From Pseudoduganella guangdongensis (GTDB lineage Bacteria; Pseudomonadota; Gammaproteobacteria; Burkholderiales; Burkholderiaceae_D), in the NCBI RefSeq assembly GCF_009857475.1, contig NZ_WWCJ01000027.1:1-64000 (forward strand): a stretch of 64,000 bases of DNA, read 5' to 3'. The translations under genes and the position numbers were made by a program. The first letter of the stretch is position 1. Every line of letters begins with the position of its first letter. The notes below the pieces were generated by a model. It was not told where the DNA came from, made no database searches, and worked only from the letters and a program-made list of their open reading frames with translations. Below are positions 17,230 through 24,562 of the stretch, piece after piece.

Positions 17230-17938
17230 GGCGCCGGTTCTTGCGTTCGATCAGGGTGCGGAAATTGGAGATGGAAGCGAGCACCATATAGATCGGCTGC
17301 AGGTAGCCGGCGCGGTGCAGGTTTTCCAGCGCGGCGCCGGGCAAGGCGGCCAGGCGCTCCTCATTAATCGTGTGGCAGCCTGCCAGGCGGTACGGCGTGC
17401 CGTCGTCCAGTTCGATATCCAGGACGAAGGGTTCCAGCAGCTGGTGCTCCTGCAGCGCCGCCAGGAAGCCGCCAGCCTGCTGCAAACCCTGGTGGATGGC
17501 GAGCAGGGTGGAGCTGACGCGCTCCAGGTATTCCGAGGTGCCGCCGTGCGGGCGGAACAGGGGTTCGCTGCCGCCATCGCCTGCGCCGGCGCTGCGGCCG
17601 ATGCGCGGGTGGTCGAGGTCGACATGCACCATCAGTTCCGTGCCGTTGATGCCGATCAGGAAGGGCTGGCGCGCGATGGACAGCGGCAGGTAGGGCGCAT
17701 CCCAGCCATGCTGGCCGAGGAAGAGGTTTTCCCCGTCCTGCAGGCCGAACAAGGCGTGCGCCTCGTAGCTGCCGTCCGCCGCCTGCCGGAACACGATCGG
17801 GTAGCAGGCCTGGATGTCGCGGAATTCGGAAGGGAAGGTGAGGGCGGACATGACATCGTCGCCGAAACCGGCGCCGCGCGCGGTCTGCACGTGCAGGTCC
17901 TTGTGGTCGATGTTGTTGAGCAGGACGTGGTTGGCCAT
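17213..17938 (-). CDS. SapC-family protein
   Basis: ATG 17938 (MANHVLLNNIDHKDLHVQT) follows AAGG and gives 241 residues; the upstream in-frame extension would translate the terminator. The sequence has the SapC-family course: ALTFPSEFRDIQACYPIVFR, then GENLFLGQHGWDAPYLP and RRQPFLIG-like IARQPFLIGINGTEL. No signal peptide or membrane span is seen. SapC was first described in Campylobacter surface-layer loci, but in proteobacterial TonB-receptor carbohydrate loci its role is unresolved. It sits between the TonB receptor (upstream, across a terminator) and the Cupin_8 gene, which it overlaps. Confidence 0.85.
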   Translation of the reverse strand: MANHVLLNNIDHKDLHVQTARGAGFGDDVMSALTFPSEFRDIQACYPIVFRQAADGSYEAHALFGLQDGENLFLGQHGWDAPYLPLSIARQPFLIGINGTELMVHVDLDHPRIGRSAGAGDGGSEPLFRPHGGTSEYLERVSSTLLAIHQGLQQAGGFLAALQEHQLLEPFVLDIELDDGTPYRLAGCHTINEERLAALPGAALENLHRAGYLQPIYMVLASISNFRTLIERKNRRHAGRC

Positions 17939-17960
17939 GATGATACCTTGTGAGGGAAGC

Positions 17961-17996
17961 AAAAAAGGGGCGCGACCGGCGAACCGGCTGCGCCCC
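17961..17996 (-). terminator. Intrinsic terminator between the TonB receptor and sapC
   Basis: On the minus strand GGGGCGCAGCCGG, a short loop (TTCG), and CCGGTCGCGCCCC form a strong stem followed by six T. It lies just after the receptor stop and 23 nt before the sapC start. It would end most receptor transcripts, with readthrough setting a lower level for sapC and the cupin gene. Confidence 0.85.
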
Positions 17997-18011
17997 AAGC
18001 CTTTGGGAGCC

Positions 18012-20960
18012 TTAGAACTTGTAGCGTGCGCCCAGCATGTAGCGCGGACCGGCCTGGGTCACGAACAGCGCCATCGATTCGGCGCGGCCGTGCACGCGCT
18101 GGGTTTCGTTGGTCACGTTGATCGCCTCGAACTGGAAGCTAAGCTTGTCGTTGTAGGCATAACCCACGCTCAGGTCCAGCTGGCCGTACGCCTCCGTGTA
18201 GTTCGGGTTGGGGCCGGCGCCGTCGAAGGTGGAGGAGAGGAACTTGTCGCGCCAGTTGTAGGCCGCGCGCACGGTCCAGTTCTTGTCCTCGTAGATGCCG
18301 ACCAGGTTGGCCGAGTTGCTCAGGCCGACCAGTGCGAACTGTTCGCCGACCTTGGCATTGTCGTATTTCAGGCCCGAATCTACCCAGGTGTAGTTGGCCG
18401 ACAAGCCAAAGCCGCTGTCGCCGAACATATGCTGCACATTCAGTTCGGCGCCTTTCAGCCTTTCCTTCTTCTGGTTGGAGAAGCTGTTGATCTCGAACGA
18501 CATGACCGGATCGCTTGGCTGGCCGACGATGGTGCCGGTGGCGTTGCCGCTCGCATCATCCGCGCCGCGCGTCACGCCCGGTGCGTTGGCGTGGTTGCGG
18601 AAGATGTAGTTGCGGATGCAGACGCGGTCGGTGCCGCAGTTGCCCTTGCTGACCGCCTCGTTCCACAGCGCGCCGCCGACCGGCGTATGCAGGTTGAACG
18701 GCGTGTCGGTGAACTTGGACTGGCCGGCGTAGTTGCTCAGGTTCTTATAGAACAGGCCAAGCGAGGCAAAGCTCTGCTGCGCGTAATACCATTCCCACGA
18801 CAGGTCCAGGTTCTTCGACTTGACCGGCTTCAGCTGCGGGTTGCCCTGGCTGCCGGTGCCGCCGAAGTCGCGCGCCAGGCGGTCCAGGGTGGTGCCGCCC
18901 TGGATCTGGTCATAGCGCGGACGGCCGATGGTTTCACCGTAGCTGGCGCGCAGCTTCATATCCGAGCGGATGTCGGCATCCCAGTCCACGCTGGGCAGCC
19001 AGTGCTTGTATTTGCCGGTCAGGGTGGTAAAGGTGGGCGCGCCGAAACTCAAGGGGAACTCGTTGGCGGAAACCCAGCTGATGCCGGTGGCTGCCGGCAC
19101 CAGCGCGGTCGATACCACGTCCGTCGTCTCGTAGCGCACGCCGATATTGGTGTGCATCGGGATCGCGGTGTTCCAGTCGGTGCCGAACTGCAGGTAGGCG
19201 CTCTTCGATTTTTCCTGGGTGCGCTGGTCGGTGTCGAAGGTGTTCTTCGGCAGGTACAGCTCGGGCAGCCCGGTCAGCTTGGACGTCAGCGCGCGCAGCT
19301 CGGCAAAGTTGAAGGTATAGAACTGGGTGAACAGGTTCGGGTTCTTGCTGCCGCCAAACTGGTCGAAGTACTTGCTCAGCGACTCCTGGTGGAACATGCT
19401 GGCCGGGTAGTCCGATGGCTTGGTGGCGCCGCCCCAGGTGTCGCGCTGCTGGGTGGAGATGGCGGAGCGGTTCTTCACTTCGTTTGCGGACAGGCCGAAC
19501 TTGAGGCTGGACGCTTCCAGCAGTTTCAGGTTGCCCTTGAACTGGGCCTGCTCGATCTCGCCCTTCATATAGCCATTCTGGAACACCGAGCCGGTGACCT
19601 GCTGCGGCGCCTTGGTGAAGTCGGCGCCCTTGATGCTCAGGACCGGGAAGGCATTGCTGAAATCAACGGTGGTATCGCCCCGGCTGAAGCTCGCGGTGCC
19701 CAGCACGTTGCTGGAGCCGAACGGGCTGTCGGCGCCGGACGTGGCGCTGGACTTGTGCACGTCCAGTTCCAGTTTCAGGTCGTCGGTCTTCCATGCTGCG
19801 TTGAAGCCGAGCGATTTGTTCTGGGTCCTGGTGGCAAAGTCGGCGCCGCCCATGGCGATGTCGGCGTTCCCGCCCGGAATCAGCTCGGTGTACTGCAGCG
19901 GGCCGGCCGCCGGGCCGTTGCCCCAGGTGGAGACGGACGGGCCGAAGTTGAACCAGGCCGACAAGTCCTGGCGCCGGGTGTGGATCTTGTTCTCGGAGTA
20001 GGTGTAGTCCAGGGTGGTGGTCAGCTCGCGCAGCGGCGCCCACTGCAAGGTCAACTGGCCGTTGGTGCGCTCGCGCTGCACGCCGTTCATGTTGTAGTTC
20101 AGGTTTTGCGGCAGCGAATAGACCTCGCCGGCCTTGGGCGGATTGGTCGCGCTGGACTGGGTGATCGGGCCTTCGCCGGCCTTCCATGGGCCGCGCCAGC
20201 CGTTCGATACCGCTGCCTGGTTGAAGCCCAGGTTGCGTTCCTGGTAGCTGGCGCTGAGCGACACGCCAAAGCGGTTGTTGTCGAAGGTGTTGCTGTAGAT
20301 GCCGGAGAATTCCGGCGTGGTCGCGCTGCCTTGCTTGATATCGCCCGGCAGGTTGTTGTGCGAGGTGTCATGCACCGCCTTGGCGCCGAAGCTGGCCACC
20401 ATGCCCGGGCGTTCCAGCGGGCGCGCCGTCATCACGTTGACGGTGGCGCCGATGCCGCCGGTCGGGCTTTCCGCGCGCCCGGTCTTGTAGACCTGGATCT
20501 GCGAGATCGCTTCCGACGCCACGTTGGCGAAGTCGAAGGCGCGGCCATTCAGGTCGCCCAGGTTGGAGGTCGGCATCTGGCGCCCATTCAGCAGCACCAG
20601 GTTGAAGTCGGGGCCGACGCCGCGCACGGTGACCTTGGAACCCTCGCCGATGGAGCGGTCGATGGACACGCCGCTGATACGCTGCAGCGATTCGGCCAGG
20701 TTGGTGTCCGGGAATTTGCCGATGTCCGCCGCCACGATGCCGTCCACCACGCCGTCGGCATTGCGCTTCAGGTTCATGGAAGAACCCAGGCTGGCGCGCA
20801 GGCCGCTAACCACCACGGTCTGCACCTCGCCGCTGTTGGAAGGAGCAGGCGAGACGCCTGCCTGGTCCGACTCCTGTGCGTGGACCGGTGCGATGAACGC
20901 AGCGCATGCTGCCGCTACTGCAAGGCTCATCAATTTCTGCTTCGCCTTTGGATGGTACAT
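18012..20960 (-). CDS. TonB-dependent receptor for a carbohydrate (beta-glucan oligosaccharide inferred)
   Basis: ATG 20960 (MYHPKAKQKLMSLAVAAACA) gives 982 residues with a Sec signal cut near APVHAQ. The plug domain follows: VVVSGLRASLGSSMNLKRN, DIGKFPDTNLAESLQRISGV, and GPDFNLVLLNGRQMPTSN. This DIGKFPDxNxAE wording is typical of the long sugar-type receptors of Xanthomonas, Caulobacter and Shewanella. The barrel ends in aromatic YMLGARYKF, the outer-membrane insertion signal. A LacI-type operator just downstream of a good promoter controls it. Context (GH1, GH3, GH16, SapC, cupin) indicates uptake of beta-glucan fragments across the outer membrane; the ligand itself is inferred. Confidence 0.92.
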   Translation of the reverse strand: MYHPKAKQKLMSLAVAAACAAFIAPVHAQESDQAGVSPAPSNSGEVQTVVVSGLRASLGSSMNLKRNADGVVDGIVAADIGKFPDTNLAESLQRISGVSIDRSIGEGSKVTVRGVGPDFNLVLLNGRQMPTSNLGDLNGRAFDFANVASEAISQIQVYKTGRAESPTGGIGATVNVMTARPLERPGMVASFGAKAVHDTSHNNLPGDIKQGSATTPEFSGIYSNTFDNNRFGVSLSASYQERNLGFNQAAVSNGWRGPWKAGEGPITQSSATNPPKAGEVYSLPQNLNYNMNGVQRERTNGQLTLQWAPLRELTTTLDYTYSENKIHTRRQDLSAWFNFGPSVSTWGNGPAAGPLQYTELIPGGNADIAMGGADFATRTQNKSLGFNAAWKTDDLKLELDVHKSSATSGADSPFGSSNVLGTASFSRGDTTVDFSNAFPVLSIKGADFTKAPQQVTGSVFQNGYMKGEIEQAQFKGNLKLLEASSLKFGLSANEVKNRSAISTQQRDTWGGATKPSDYPASMFHQESLSKYFDQFGGSKNPNLFTQFYTFNFAELRALTSKLTGLPELYLPKNTFDTDQRTQEKSKSAYLQFGTDWNTAIPMHTNIGVRYETTDVVSTALVPAATGISWVSANEFPLSFGAPTFTTLTGKYKHWLPSVDWDADIRSDMKLRASYGETIGRPRYDQIQGGTTLDRLARDFGGTGSQGNPQLKPVKSKNLDLSWEWYYAQQSFASLGLFYKNLSNYAGQSKFTDTPFNLHTPVGGALWNEAVSKGNCGTDRVCIRNYIFRNHANAPGVTRGADDASGNATGTIVGQPSDPVMSFEINSFSNQKKERLKGAELNVQHMFGDSGFGLSANYTWVDSGLKYDNAKVGEQFALVGLSNSANLVGIYEDKNWTVRAAYNWRDKFLSSTFDGAGPNPNYTEAYGQLDLSVGYAYNDKLSFQFEAINVTNETQRVHGRAESMALFVTQAGPRYMLGARYKF

Positions 20961-21004
20961 TTGGTCTCCTTGGTTCTTATAGTCTGGCCGCCTCCCCAAC
21001 CCGC

Positions 21005-21063
21005 ATGGAAACGTTTCCATGTAACGCTTGAAAAATACTAGGGGCAGCAAAATCAATTGTCAA
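21005..21063 (-). promoter_or_regulatory. Promoter and perfect LacI-type operator of the TonB receptor gene
   Basis: On the minus strand TTGACA (21063-21058), a 17-nt spacer and TAGTAT (21040-21035) form a good sigma-70 promoter. The perfect 16-bp palindrome ATGGAAACGTTTCCAT (21005-21020) lies about 15-30 nt downstream of the -10, over the start of the transcript, where repressor binding would block initiation or clearance. Confidence 0.8.
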
Positions 21064-21112
21064 TAAAATACGCCGGGGCCCGGCACGGAGTGTGGGATTT
21101 TCGTCATCATAT

Positions 21113-21126
21113 TGGAAACGTTTCCA
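21113..21126. promoter_or_regulatory. LacI-type operator, middle site of the divergent region
   Basis: Perfect palindrome TGGAAACGTTTCCA between the divergently transcribed TonB receptor and NodB-GH16 genes. The centre is about 66 nt from the operator at 21179-21192 and 107 nt from the one at 21005-21020. Two or three bound sites could loop or jointly shut both promoters. Confidence 0.8.
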
Positions 21127-21151
21127 TGCCGGTTTTGCCAATATAGCACTG

Positions 21152-21192
21152 TTCAAAAAATGAAGTCAACAGCTAAAATGGGAACGTTTCCA
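21152..21192 (+). promoter_or_regulatory. Promoter and LacI-type operator of the NodB-GH16 gene
   Basis: A weak -35 TTCAAA (21152-21157), 16-nt spacer and a good -10 TAAAAT (21174-21179) are followed directly by TGGGAACGTTTCCA (21179-21192), one base off the perfect operator. The operator covers the expected start point. The ATG is at 21204 with GGGGG as ribosome site. Confidence 0.65.
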
Positions 21193-21203
21193 CAGGGGGC
21201 GCC

Positions 21204-22652
21204 ATGAGAAAAATCCTTGCAGTTTGTGTCGCATTGCTGGCGCTGCCGGGCGCCCATGCGTTGGAAACGTGGCCAAACGGGGCACGCGCGGCGGTCAGCC
21301 TGGCCTACGACGACGCCCTCGATTCGCAGCTTGACCATGCCTTGCCCGCGCTGGACCGGCATGGCGTGAAAGCCACGTTCTACCTGACCCTGGCCAACCC
21401 GCCGGTGCAGCGGCGCCTGGCCGCATGGCGCGCGGCGGCGCAGGGCGGGCATGAGCTGGGCAACCACACCCTGTTCCACCAGTGTTCCGGCAAGGGCCCC
21501 GGGCGCGAATGGGTGGCGGCGCAGCGCGACCTGGACAGCACCAGCGTGGCGCACATGCTGGACCAGGCGCGCGTGGCGAACGCCATGCTGCACGCCATCG
21601 ACGGCCGGCGCGAGCGCACCTTCAACGCACCTTGCGGCGATGCGCTGGCCGGCGGCCAGCCTTACTGGCCAGCGCTGCGCGATGAGTTTGTGGCGCTGCG
21701 CCCGGCCGGGCCGGCGACCGCCGGCCTGAGCGGCGCGCAACTGGTGGCGCTGGTAAAGGAGCAGGGCGCGCAAGGCGGCGTGGTGAACCTGGTCTTCCAC
21801 GGCATCGGCGGCGATTACCTGTCCGTCAGCAAAGAAGCGCACGAGGAGCTGTTGGCCTTCCTCGCCGCGCACCGCAAGGAGTATTGGAGCGCCACCTACC
21901 TGGACATCGTGCGTCACCAGCGCGGCGCCAAGGCCGGCTGGGTGCTGGACTGGGCCGACGAGTTCGAGGGCGACGCGCTCGACGTCCGTAAATGGGTGCC
22001 GGAAGTGGCGGGCCACGGTTTCGGCAACAACGAAATGCAGTTCTACACGGCGCGCCGTGAAAACGTGCGGGTGGAAGGCGGCAACCTGGTGATCGAGGCG
22101 CGCCAGGAGGACTGGCAGGGCAGGCGCTACACCTCGGCGCGGCTGAAGACGGCGGGCCTGGTGGAACGCCAGTACGGCCGCTTCGAGGCGCGCATCAAGC
22201 TGCCGCGCGGGCAGGGCATCTGGCCGGCGTTCTGGATGCTGGGCGCCGATATCGACCGGGTGGGCTGGCCGCGCAGCGGCGAGATCGACATCATGGAGAA
22301 TATCGGCAAGGAGCCCGGCATCGTGCATGGCACCGTGCACGGCCCCGGCTACGCGGGCGAGAAGGCCTTCGGCGCGCCCTCGGCGCTGGCGCCGGGCCAG
22401 CGCTACGCCGACGGCTTCCACGTGTTCGCGGTGGAGTGGGAGCCGGGCGAAATCCGCTGGTACCGCGACGGCCGGCATTATCACACCGCGCGGCCGGCGA
22501 CGGTGCGCGGCGAATGGGTGTTCGAGCATCCCTTCTTCCTGCTGCTGAACCTCGCGGTGGGCGGCTACTGGCCCGGCTATCCGGATGCCGCCACCCGCTT
22601 CCCGCAGCAGATGCTGGTCGACTATGTGCGCATCTATCAGACAGTGCAGTAG
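21204..22652 (+). CDS. Secreted fusion of a NodB-type polysaccharide deacetylase domain and a GH16 beta-glucanase
   Basis: A 482-residue protein with a Sec signal (MRKILAVCVALLALPGAHA). Residues about 22-240 are NodB-like: LAYDDALDSQ holds the paired Asp, GHELGNHTLFH the metal-binding His pair, and VNLVFHGIGGDYLS the late His motif; the usual Arg of the third motif is replaced (FNAPCGD). Residues about 250-480 are GH16: EFEGDALDVRKWVPE, NNEMQFYTARRENV, RFEARIKLPRGQGIWPAFWM and the catalytic GEIDIMENIG (nucleophile near Glu360, acid/base near Glu365). GH16 of this form is laminarinase-like. A LacI-type operator and the neighbouring glucan genes support beta-1,3-glucan attack. Whether the NodB half is active is uncertain. 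Confidence 0.9.
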   Translation: MRKILAVCVALLALPGAHALETWPNGARAAVSLAYDDALDSQLDHALPALDRHGVKATFYLTLANPPVQRRLAAWRAAAQGGHELGNHTLFHQCSGKGPGREWVAAQRDLDSTSVAHMLDQARVANAMLHAIDGRRERTFNAPCGDALAGGQPYWPALRDEFVALRPAGPATAGLSGAQLVALVKEQGAQGGVVNLVFHGIGGDYLSVSKEAHEELLAFLAAHRKEYWSATYLDIVRHQRGAKAGWVLDWADEFEGDALDVRKWVPEVAGHGFGNNEMQFYTARRENVRVEGGNLVIEARQEDWQGRRYTSARLKTAGLVERQYGRFEARIKLPRGQGIWPAFWMLGADIDRVGWPRSGEIDIMENIGKEPGIVHGTVHGPGYAGEKAFGAPSALAPGQRYADGFHVFAVEWEPGEIRWYRDGRHYHTARPATVRGEWVFEHPFFLLLNLAVGGYWPGYPDAATRFPQQMLVDYVRIYQTVQ

Positions 22653-22667
22653 TGGTACACTCGGCGC

Positions 22668-23159
22668 ATGAATGCAATCGTCCTCGCTGCGGCCTTGCTG
22701 GCCGCCCCGGCCACGCCGGAACAGGCGGTCGCCACGCTGTGGCGATCCATCAGCCATGATGCGGGCAAGGCCGGCGATGAAGCCGCGCTGCGCGCCATCC
22801 TCCATCCCGACGCCATGGTCTACGGCGCCCGCTACCGTGACGGCGCGCCCGCGCTGTCGGTGGCGCGCGGCACCGACTTCGCCGCCGGCATCGGCCGCGT
22901 CGGTGAGAAGGGTTTCTACGAATGCGAAGTGGCGCGCGAAGTGCGCCAGTACGACCGCTTCGCCACCGTCTACAGCGTGGTGGAATCGCGCACCGAGCGC
23001 AACGCGGCCAAGGCGAATTTCACGGGCGTGAACAGCATCCAGCTGTACCGCGCCGAGGACGGCTGGCGCATCATCTCCCTCTACTACCAGGTCGAGCGGC
23101 CGGGCAGCCCGGTCTCGCTGCAGGGCGGCAAGCCGGGCGTTTGCCTGGAGGGGCAATGA
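22668..23159 (+). CDS. NTF2-like / SnoaL-like protein with possible signal peptide
   Basis: A 163-residue protein. The start MNAIVLAAALLAAPATPEQ could be a short signal peptide. The remainder is an NTF2-like alpha/beta barrel: a helical opening (AVATLWRSISHDAGKAGDE), DEAALRAILHPDAMVYGA, and C-terminal strands ending SIQLYRAEDGWRIISLYYQVE. Such domains serve as small enzymes or binding proteins, so no reaction can be assigned. The stop overlaps the next ATG (ATGA at 23156-23159), placing it at the head of a three-gene unit with DUF2868 and DUF3482. Confidence 0.65.
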   Translation: MNAIVLAAALLAAPATPEQAVATLWRSISHDAGKAGDEAALRAILHPDAMVYGARYRDGAPALSVARGTDFAAGIGRVGEKGFYECEVAREVRQYDRFATVYSVVESRTERNAAKANFTGVNSIQLYRAEDGWRIISLYYQVERPGSPVSLQGGKPGVCLEGQ

Positions 23160-24562
23160 AGGAAGAAGCGGCGCGCGCCATCATGCTGGTCAAGGCGATA
23201 GAAGAGGCCGACCAGCAGAAGGAAGTGCTGACCGACGATGACCGCAAATATGCCAGCCGCACCGCGCGCGAGCTGGCCCACTGGCAGGCCGCTGAAGCCC
23301 GTTCCGCATCGACCCTGCCGGATTTCCTGCAGCAGCGCGCCGAACAGCTGCTGAAGCGCCTGGTCGCGCGCCACAAGGCATTCGGCGCCGTGGCGCACGG
23401 CCACAGCGGCCTGTGGGGCGCCAGTTGGCTGCTGCCGGTGTTGGCCCTGGTCATCGGCGCGCTGTCCGAGCGTTTTGCCGACCGTACCCATGTCGACCTG
23501 CTGTCCTTGCCGCTGCTAGGCATCATCGCCTGGAATGCGTTGGCCTATGCGGCGCTGGCGGTGCTGGCCTTGCTGCCCGGCCGCCGCAGCGGCCTGCGGC
23601 GCGGCCTGGCCAACCGCATGGGCCTGGGCGGCAGCCACGTGCCGCGCCGCCTGCCGCACGTGCTGGCCGCCGGCGTGCTGCAGTTCACGGTGGAGTGGGC
23701 GCGCCTGAGCTCGCGGCTGAACCTGGCCCGCATTGCGCGCATCCTGCATTTTTCCGCCGCCGCTTTTGCCGCCGGCGCCGTGCTGTCGCTGTACGTGCGC
23801 GGCATTGTGGAACGCTACGCGACCGGCTGGGAGAGCACCTTCCTCGATGCCGGGCAGGTGCACCAGCTGCTGTCGCTGCTGTTCGCGCCGGCGGTAGCCG
23901 TGTTCGGCCTGCAAGGCTTCACGCTGGCCGAAGTGGCTGGCCTGCAGGACTGGGCCGACGCGCGCCTGGGCAACGGCGCGCGCTGGGTGCACCTGTATGC
24001 CGCCAGCCTGCTGCTGTACGTGGTGCTGCCGCGCCTTGTACTGGGCGCGCTGGCGACGCTGCGCGCGGCCTGGCTGCGCCGACACTTCCCGCTCGACCTG
24101 GAGCAGCCATATTTCCAGCAGCTGTCCGCCGCGGCGGGCGGCGAGCCGGGCCTGCTGCGCGTGCTGCCGTACAGCCTGACGGTGGACGAGGCGCGCAGCA
24201 AGGGACTGGATGCGGTGGCGCAGGACATGCTCGGCGAGCAGGCCCGCGTGCGCCTGCTGCCCCCGGCAGCCTACGGCAGCGAAGCCCCGGCCTTGGAGGC
24301 GGCGGGCGGCGCGACCACGGCGGTGTTGTTCGGCATCGCCGCCACGCCGGAACAGGAGAACCACGGCGCCTTCCTGGCGGCGCTGGGCAAGGGGCGGCGC
24401 CTGGTGGTGCTGCTGGACCAGTCGGCGCTGGCCGCGCGGCTGGACGCCGCCCGCCTGCGCGAGCGCGTAGAATTGTGGCGTGAGTTCTGCATCCTGCACG
24501 GCGCCGAGCCGAAAGTAGTTGACCTGCTGGCGCCGCCAACCGCGAAGGAGCACCAGGCATGA
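23156..24562 (+). CDS. DUF2868-family membrane protein
   Basis: ATG 23156 overlaps the preceding stop and gives 468 residues. The N terminus is soluble and charged (EEAARAIMLVKAIEEADQQKEVLTDDD), followed by about four to six membrane helices (for example WLLPVLALVIGALSE, LLGIIAWNALAYAALAVLALLP, SAAAFAAGAVLSLYVRGI) and a soluble C-terminal domain with VLPYSLTVDEARSKGLDAV. This is the DUF2868 architecture. The family is almost always encoded with a DUF3482 GTPase, as here through an ATGA overlap, which implies a shared membrane-associated function. That function is unknown. Confidence 0.8.
   Translation: MKEEAARAIMLVKAIEEADQQKEVLTDDDRKYASRTARELAHWQAAEARSASTLPDFLQQRAEQLLKRLVARHKAFGAVAHGHSGLWGASWLLPVLALVIGALSERFADRTHVDLLSLPLLGIIAWNALAYAALAVLALLPGRRSGLRRGLANRMGLGGSHVPRRLPHVLAAGVLQFTVEWARLSSRLNLARIARILHFSAAAFAAGAVLSLYVRGIVERYATGWESTFLDAGQVHQLLSLLFAPAVAVFGLQGFTLAEVAGLQDWADARLGNGARWVHLYAASLLLYVVLPRLVLGALATLRAAWLRRHFPLDLEQPYFQQLSAAAGGEPGLLRVLPYSLTVDEARSKGLDAVAQDMLGEQARVRLLPPAAYGSEAPALEAAGGATTAVLFGIAATPEQENHGAFLAALGKGRRLVVLLDQSALAARLDAARLRERVELWREFCILHGAEPKVVDLLAPPTAKEHQA

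Noticed and set aside
17814..21041. Plus-strand open frame of about 1,075 codons opposite sapC and the TonB receptor
   Set aside because: Antisense shadow of an intact receptor with signal peptide, plug and barrel motifs.
22922..23155. Longer start for the DUF2868 protein within the NTF2-like gene
   Set aside because: The ATGA overlap at 23156 gives a natural coupled start and the extension has Arg/Gly-rich shadow composition.
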